Source: Beverwykella pulmonaria
Lineage: Eukaryota > Ascomycota > Dothideomycetes > Pleosporales > Melanommataceae
Length of the DNA stretch: 64,000 nucleotides
Direction of reading: 5' to 3'
Assembly (NCBI GenBank): GCA_001599595.1
Contig: BCHH01000003.1
Location: forward strand, 2,478,263-2,542,262
Numbering within the stretch: the first letter of the stretch is position 1; each line of letters begins with the position of its first letter. The notes under the pieces were generated by a model, which saw nothing but the letters and a program-made list of their open reading frames with translations, was not told the DNA's origin and made no database searches. Of this stretch, positions 58,419 through 64,000 are shown piece after piece. Both the position numbers and the translations under genes were made by a program.

Positions 58419-60155
58419 ATGCCACCAGATGAGCCGTACGCGACATCACCCAACGACCAGCGGGGAATAACAAGCCAGGGAATACCGAGCGGAAATTCTG
58501 GCTTGGACAGGAGCCGTATCAATGATATTGAACGAGAAGAGGATCAGATACGAGATGTACGGGAAGAGTTGCTTGGCTCTCGTTTTAGGCTCAAAAACCA
58601 GCGCAGGCAGGTTCGGGAACTGCGGCAGAAAACGGGTCTAACAGAGGGAGCACTGGTCAGTAAACTTAGAGAGATATTCCAGACCACAAACATCGAATTT
58701 CCAGATCACGTTCAGAATGATTTTACCAAGCTCCTCGAGCTGCGAGATAGTTTGGGCACTGTCGAGGGGAGATACGAAGAAGAGGAAGACAAATACGAGC
58801 AGCTCGAGTGGAAATATACCCAGAAAGAAGCGGAATTTGTTGCAAAGTTAACGAGTGAGAACGATGTCCCTCTGGCCGAGGACGGCAATGTGCAGGCTGA
58901 ACACATGACTTTGTATGCGCCCAGGCCAGCAGAGACTGCCGCAATGCCTATGGAATTCCGCGATTTTCGACCAGAAATAATCGAAATCCCTGCGGTTGGT
59001 CTCAAGCCCCCCATCGAATCAGCTGAGGACATCACGCAAAGCTCTGAGCAGCGTTCGTCTTCTACGCCACCTCGTGACTTCCGGCCTGGAATTATGTCTT
59101 TTGAGCACACTTCATCCACCCGACCTACTGAAGCCTTTTTCCCACCAACACGGGCGTACAGCGAGACAGCCATATCGGAGGCTTGTCGGGCATGGGCCGA
59201 CACAAGGAAACGAATCGATATGTGGATTTTGGATACTGTTTCCTGCTCATCATTCCAGAAGTTTGTCTTGAGAGGTATGCTTTCTGAGATTGATCTGGAT
59301 GATTCTACCTGGTGGCAAATGGTTATGAAATACTGGAATTCAGATAGCCCGAGTACGCCTCCTCAAGGTATAGATGCAGAGAACTTTTTAATATCACGTG
59401 AAACAATCATTCCCTTGATTCCGTCCGATCCAGTCAGTGTCCTAGGCGACAAGGCAGACACGGAGAGACCTCAAATGGATACTGTACCACTATTACACCC
59501 CACGTCTGACGTGGCAGATGTAAATACCATCCAATCGACGGACGTTCTCACAAGGGTGGCGCTCAATGATCCATCCCATCCATTGTCAGAGCATCTCTCT
59601 CTCGAGGTCCATGATGCCACTGCTGCAGAGTCTGGAGTTTTCTCAATTACGCCGTCAACGCCGCCAGAGAAACCATCTGGGGATAGCTTCGTGTTACCGC
59701 CAGCCGGATTGCCTGAAGACAATCCCTCAGAGGACGATTACACGATACCAACAACCTCTGTTGATATCCAGTTCGCAGGGCTAGCTCAACACAGAAGAGA
59801 AAAGGACAATGCGTTCTTGCTAGCAGATGAGAACGACATCTCTTTTGGCATACTGCGCATGAACAACCCTCATCATAAGCGGCACCACTCCAGCCCAGAG
59901 CAATCTACAAGACGCCTTGTTCCAGAAGATCTCCAGCCAAGGCCCCACGAGGATCTGACTTCTGTATTCCGACCTTCCTCACCCGAGCCCGAGGCCTTGG
60001 ATAGGACTATACATCAGGGTTCCTTTCTTACACCACATAGATACGGGAGCAGCCCAATCACCCCACCAGTGACCCGCTCGCCATCTCCACGACGTGCTCG
60101 GTCTGAAACTAGGCAGACTAGCGCGGAAACTAGACTCCCACAGGTCTTGGTATAA
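58419..60155 (+). CDS. Coiled-coil protein of unknown function
   Basis: A 578-residue frame from the first ATG (58419); upstream the frame stays open 45 codons but begins only with TTG. After a polar head, residues about 30-75 form a charged heptad-like helix (DIEREEDQIRDVREEL...), followed by a second charged segment around 115-155 (EEEEDKYEQLEWKYTQKEAEF). The middle holds two near-repeats, FRDFRPEIIEIP and PRDFRPGIMSFE, about 45 residues apart. A region around 255-310 looks ordered (ACRAWADTRKRIDMWILDTV and DDSTWWQMVMKYWN). The remainder is disordered, S/P/T-rich, with a basic end. No named domain was recognised. It lies between the foldback element and a coding relic. Long open frame and regular composition support a real gene, possibly lineage-specific. 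Confidence 0.7.
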   Translation: MPPDEPYATSPNDQRGITSQGIPSGNSGLDRSRINDIEREEDQIRDVREELLGSRFRLKNQRRQVRELRQKTGLTEGALVSKLREIFQTTNIEFPDHVQNDFTKLLELRDSLGTVEGRYEEEEDKYEQLEWKYTQKEAEFVAKLTSENDVPLAEDGNVQAEHMTLYAPRPAETAAMPMEFRDFRPEIIEIPAVGLKPPIESAEDITQSSEQRSSSTPPRDFRPGIMSFEHTSSTRPTEAFFPPTRAYSETAISEACRAWADTRKRIDMWILDTVSCSSFQKFVLRGMLSEIDLDDSTWWQMVMKYWNSDSPSTPPQGIDAENFLISRETIIPLIPSDPVSVLGDKADTERPQMDTVPLLHPTSDVADVNTIQSTDVLTRVALNDPSHPLSEHLSLEVHDATAAESGVFSITPSTPPEKPSGDSFVLPPAGLPEDNPSEDDYTIPTTSVDIQFAGLAQHRREKDNAFLLADENDISFGILRMNNPHHKRHHSSPEQSTRRLVPEDLQPRPHEDLTSVFRPSSPEPEALDRTIHQGSFLTPHRYGSSPITPPVTRSPSPRRARSETRQTSAETRLPQVLV

Positions 60156-60960
60156 ACATTCTCATGTACGTGCTTGGCATTTCTCGCTCTTTGGACTTGA
60201 TAGCTTCGTTAAGTACTTGCTTATACTGCTCAGCGCCCCACATACGACGAGCCTGATATCCTGCTAGGTTCACAATGCCCATACCCCGCCAGAAAAGATT
60301 GTTTCGACATACACTACCCAAGGAATTAACTTTATCAAGGACTCCATTTCTTCGACCTTTTGGAAATTCTCGGCTTTCTTCGTACTGGATTCGCCAGCCT
60401 TACTTTGGACCTCTTCTCTATTATTTTCACGGATCCTCACCGGCGTTAGACACACGTTTTAATCTGCAGCTCCAATGCGACGTGACTTACGACTTCCTTT
60501 CCCAAACCTGGGCGCATATATATTTACGGAGCAATTTGGTATGGGTTCACGCGTCGCCTTCTATTGGGCTCATAGAGGAGGATTCCCAGATCATCTTCTC
60601 GGTGTACTTGGAATTTTTGGTGTTTGATGAACTTGGGACATTGTTTATCACGTTTTGGGGGGTCTCTTATACACTACTTTTCCAATGGAAGGATACCACA
60701 GCTTGGAACATCTGATTCAACCGCTGTTTTAGGTTCTACACGTACCCCTTCCGATTTGGTTGAATATTTGGATACTTTGAACACATTTTGGTTGTCGCCT
60801 CCAGGCGATGCTCGAGGACTTTCTATCTTGGATCATTTGGTGTCACCTGCCATGGCCATGTCGTTCATATCTCGCCCCTTCTTAACTTTGGCTTCGCATT
60901 CCATTTGGATTTATTCTTTAGTTTCTATTTCGATCAACTGGTCCTTCAGTTGATCCTCTC
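60130..60960 (-). pseudogene. Stop-riddled coding relic antisense to and beyond the coiled-coil gene
   Basis: Read on the minus strand, one frame from about 60960 down to 60430 gives protein-like, charged sequence (EDQLKDQLIEIETKE, then CEAKVKKGRDMND, later PKRDKQCPKFIKHQKFQVHRED) broken by six stops (TAA, TGA, TAG, TAA, TAA, TGA). Near 60430 the coherent frame shifts to one ending at 60270 and again to one ending at 60130 (WGAEQYKQVLNEAIKSKERE). Family not recognised. It may equally be non-coding DNA with chance composition. Confidence 0.4.
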
Positions 60961-63900
60961 ATAGCATACTATTTCATCAGTAGGTCACGTTTTCCTATAT
61001 TGCAACGACTTCAAATTTCTCTCTCCTGGAATTTTCACTATCTTCACCGCTTTTTGTCCTTCCGCATGTCCTGTCAAGTTGCTGCGATTGGATGAAAGAG
61101 CCTCGCCTGTATCACGCCACAATACTAACAGAGGATAGGAGGGCCTCCATGAACCGACAAATGCACACGCTTTGACTTACGAGTGGCTGACACAAAGAGG
61201 CAGAACTGAGGCAACACAAAGTCGGTGTGCGGCATCTCACGTACCGCACATCTATTTACCTGTCTTATCCACATAACAGTGGAGGGCGAAAGCCAAATCG
61301 CCAGCTGTGGGTGTACCGAGCACTGGGTTCAATTGAAGCAGCGAGAAGGCGTTCAGAACGCGTGTTATGGCTGGTGGGAGTCCGCAGGGCAGTTTCCTTT
61401 TGCTGAAAGTTGTGCCAATGAATCGAGATCTAGCCTGCCGGTAGATAAAGGGCGTGACAAATGAGTGTGTGGCATGACATAAGGTGACTTTGTTCTAGAG
61501 TTTACCTACTAGTAGCGAAAGAAAATGTGTTACCAAGGGATGAAGTGAGAAAAGGAATTGCTGATCTCATCTGTAATCTTGAGAGATCGTTGCAGATGGT
61601 CTTGCTCAGCCCTCACAATGAATGAATGTGTAGCGCCGTCAGTGCGTCTTCCATACAAATCTTCAGGTTTCTTTGGGAGGGGGCCATAACAATTGTTCAA
61701 CATCCTTGCCGGGATTGCACAGACACCCGCACAACATGTCACCCCTGTCAACGGTTGGCCCACTTTTTCATACCTGGGCCGTCGGCCGCAAGCCCGAGCT
61801 TCTCCTCTTCGGCGGAGAACGGGATGTCAGCAACGCCGGAGATCCTGGAAGGAAGCACGCCACAACCTCGAAGAACTAGGATTTGCCCGTCGTACGGGAA
61901 CACTAAATTATGTATGATGCGTGCATGTCCGCGAATATTTTATTGGTTAATTTGCTGTCAAAAAGGCTGACTTCACCACCCACCCACAACGTTCCTGCAA
62001 GCAAATAGTCATCTGTTACCATCGTGCCTCCCACTGTACAACCGTGTCACATCCATCCATCCTTTTATCCTCGCTGCTTCAATGCGTGATTACGGCGATA
62101 ACGGGCTCGGTTTCGTTTTGTTGCACGCCGGAAGCAGTCTTGCGAAGGCTACGCCGCGCCGAGAAGAGTGAGGCGAGCGATCCAATGAGAAGTCAGCTGA
62201 ATGTAAGATCCCAGCGGCCTGGCACACAGTATGGGATGCGAGTCCCTCGCGATAGGATAGGTTGGTTAGTGTGCAATATATAGACACGATGCATAAGTCA
62301 AAGATTCGACAGAAGAGAGATTGCGATTGGAGGACCGGCTAATCGGTGCGCAGCTGTATGTTTGATTATATGCGTGACGGTGGTGGGGGAAAGTGGCTGC
62401 GGGTGATATTACTCGGCAATACTGTAGGTGCCTAGTGAAACGGCTGATTGGTGGAAAATGTGGGATGGTGATGGTGAAGATGAGGCTCAAGTTTCAAGAT
62501 TATGGAAGACGGCGTTGAGATGTGCCGACAAGGCTACCGTGTATTGTCCTTCAAGCAAAGAAGGCAGAAGTCCATAGGCGGTCATTCTTACGACGAAATA
62601 TTGGATGGCTTATAGGGGCTGAATTCTGCTGCAATGCCCCAGGAGGAGACGGGTTCCGTCCTCTTCCTTTTTCTTGGCATAGTCATGTACTCCCATGACC
62701 AAGGGTTGTGGGTGACACTGCAGCTCATTTGTTCATACATCGGAGATGCGAGCTGTGACACATATCTTGAGATGACAGCTAGAGAAAGTCAAAAATGCTT
62801 ATTTGTTTGGTATGATCATCTCCGACATCTCACAAATGCGGCTCAGCAAATTTGCACGAAAGAACCTCGGAGTTCGATAAATATTACTCCCAGGCCGGTC
62901 ACAGACCTCCTGGATGCTTCGAACTCCTCCAAAATACGCCGCTCTAGGATTTTATTGCGCTGAAATTGGAAAGGAACTCATGAATGCCCGTAGCTAATTC
63001 CCAATCCATCAGCCCGTTTTCAGCTAGGAACTGCTTTTTGTTGGCGCGATTTCTGAATGTTGTGGGGGAGTAATTCATGCCATGGGTTGAATCACATACC
63101 CTCAGTTCGTTAGAATAACAGTATGATTAAGGGGGTTTTATTTCTAAAAGTGGAACTATGAAAGCTGGCCATATTTTATATTATCAGAGTGAGAAAGTAT
63201 TTGGGGAGGACATAAGGATCTCACACTCATTGTTCCCTAGCATCAAAATCAAGACAAAATTAGTAGGCGGATTATAGTTGCAGCCTTCTTTACTCTCCAC
63301 CAATCTCCGAGACTAATTTTAGGAACAAGACTTCGTTTACCTTTCATCGTTGGAATGATTGTTGTCCTTATCCAGAATATGTCAGTTGCCTGGGCGCAAA
63401 AGCGGCGACATTTTAATTTGATTTATGCAACTGCTTCGTCGGGCGATTTCCTGAACCCATGTGGCAGAATAGGAGGGTGGTGCGATTGCGCTATTGGTGA
63501 ATGTGGACGACTTTCATTATCGCCATCCAAGTTTAGATGCTCAACTGACATGATTCTCTTTTTCTTTCTTTTTGCTTGTTCAGAAGCTATACTAGAAGGG
63601 GCCCTGAAATGCAACCATCTCCGAACATTCATCCAAATCACTATACATGTAAAGTAATTGTTAAACAACTTCGACACCCACTTTCGGCAAGGCAGCCTTA
63701 TAACTCGCTTAGCTTAGCTGCATTAGCTCCCACAGTGGGGGCGCGTGGGGTGCCTTCCCGAAGTCATTATGCGCGTCAACCCTCTGGAAGGACCAACACG
63801 TGGATTTTAACCAAACAAACCCCAGTTCTATGTGCACCAACGGTCGGCTCCACTGTCGCAGAGATCACGATAAGGTTTCCCAACATGCAGGTCCGTTGAT

Positions 63901-64000
63901 CCGCGGGACTAATGGTGGAAGTGTGGAGCTTATGTAGACGGCGGGGATGCACACATGGGAAATATTTGGGTTTCATTGATATGAGTTCATAACGTCGTAG
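60961..64000. other. Right flank, about 3 kb with no supportable gene
   Basis: AT-rich with short frames on both strands. The longest ATG frame is 109 codons (62634-62963, +) and carries no motif I know. No tRNA or transposon ends were recognised. Confidence 0.45.

Overview
This is nuclear DNA of a filamentous ascomycete (Pezizomycotina, probably Dothideomycetes, though the class is a guess). The evidence is spliceosomal introns mostly of 46-67 nt with GTAAGT, GTACGT or GTATGT donors and CAG/TAG acceptors, a velvet-domain regulator, a HET-domain relic, a CAP10/GT90 glycosyltransferase, DUF6590, DUF4360 and DUF7025-AAA proteins, and a nicotinamide nucleotide transhydrogenase. I rebuilt exon structures by keeping the reading frame across splice sites. 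All coordinates for spliced genes are first to last coding base. Gene names rest on protein motifs recognised by eye, not on a database search.

Layout: 1-9.4 kb holds a Tudor-SN nuclease (+) and a long disordered protein (-), separated by 3.2 kb without a convincing gene. A 4.3 kb gene-poor stretch follows. At 13.7-17.0 kb lies a decayed efflux island: an MDR-type ABC transporter relic (-) and a fragment of an MFS drug transporter (+). At 18.1-22.8 kb are cytosolic/mitochondrial arginyl-tRNA synthetase (-) and a GT90 glycosyltransferase (-). After 4.7 kb of mostly GC-rich non-coding DNA come a divergent velvet protein (+), a secreted DUF4360 protein (-), an eight-exon DUF7025-AAA ATPase (-), mitochondrial NAD(P) transhydrogenase (-), a secreted SGNH esterase with a fibronectin III tail (-), catalase (+), a Cti6-like PHD protein (+), a 120-residue orphan (-) and the ribosome-biogenesis helicase Dbp9 (-).

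From about 53.2 kb to the right edge the DNA is AT-rich and looks like a degenerate accessory compartment. It holds a broken HET-domain gene, an intact five-exon DUF6590 gene, a 126 bp foldback element, an orphan coiled-coil protein and, antisense beyond it, a stop-riddled coding relic. Several premature stops fall where CAA would be expected and now read TAA, which is the signature of repeat-induced point mutation (RIP).

The housekeeping genes do not form a pathway cluster. Transhydrogenase (NADPH supply) and catalase (H2O2 removal) are near neighbours with linked redox roles, but shared control is only an inference. The most unusual intact features are a 7-nt terminal coding exon in the ArgRS gene, the very divergent velvet domain with an RG/RS-rich head, and the foldback element. 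I found no CRISPR, rRNA or convincing tRNA gene.
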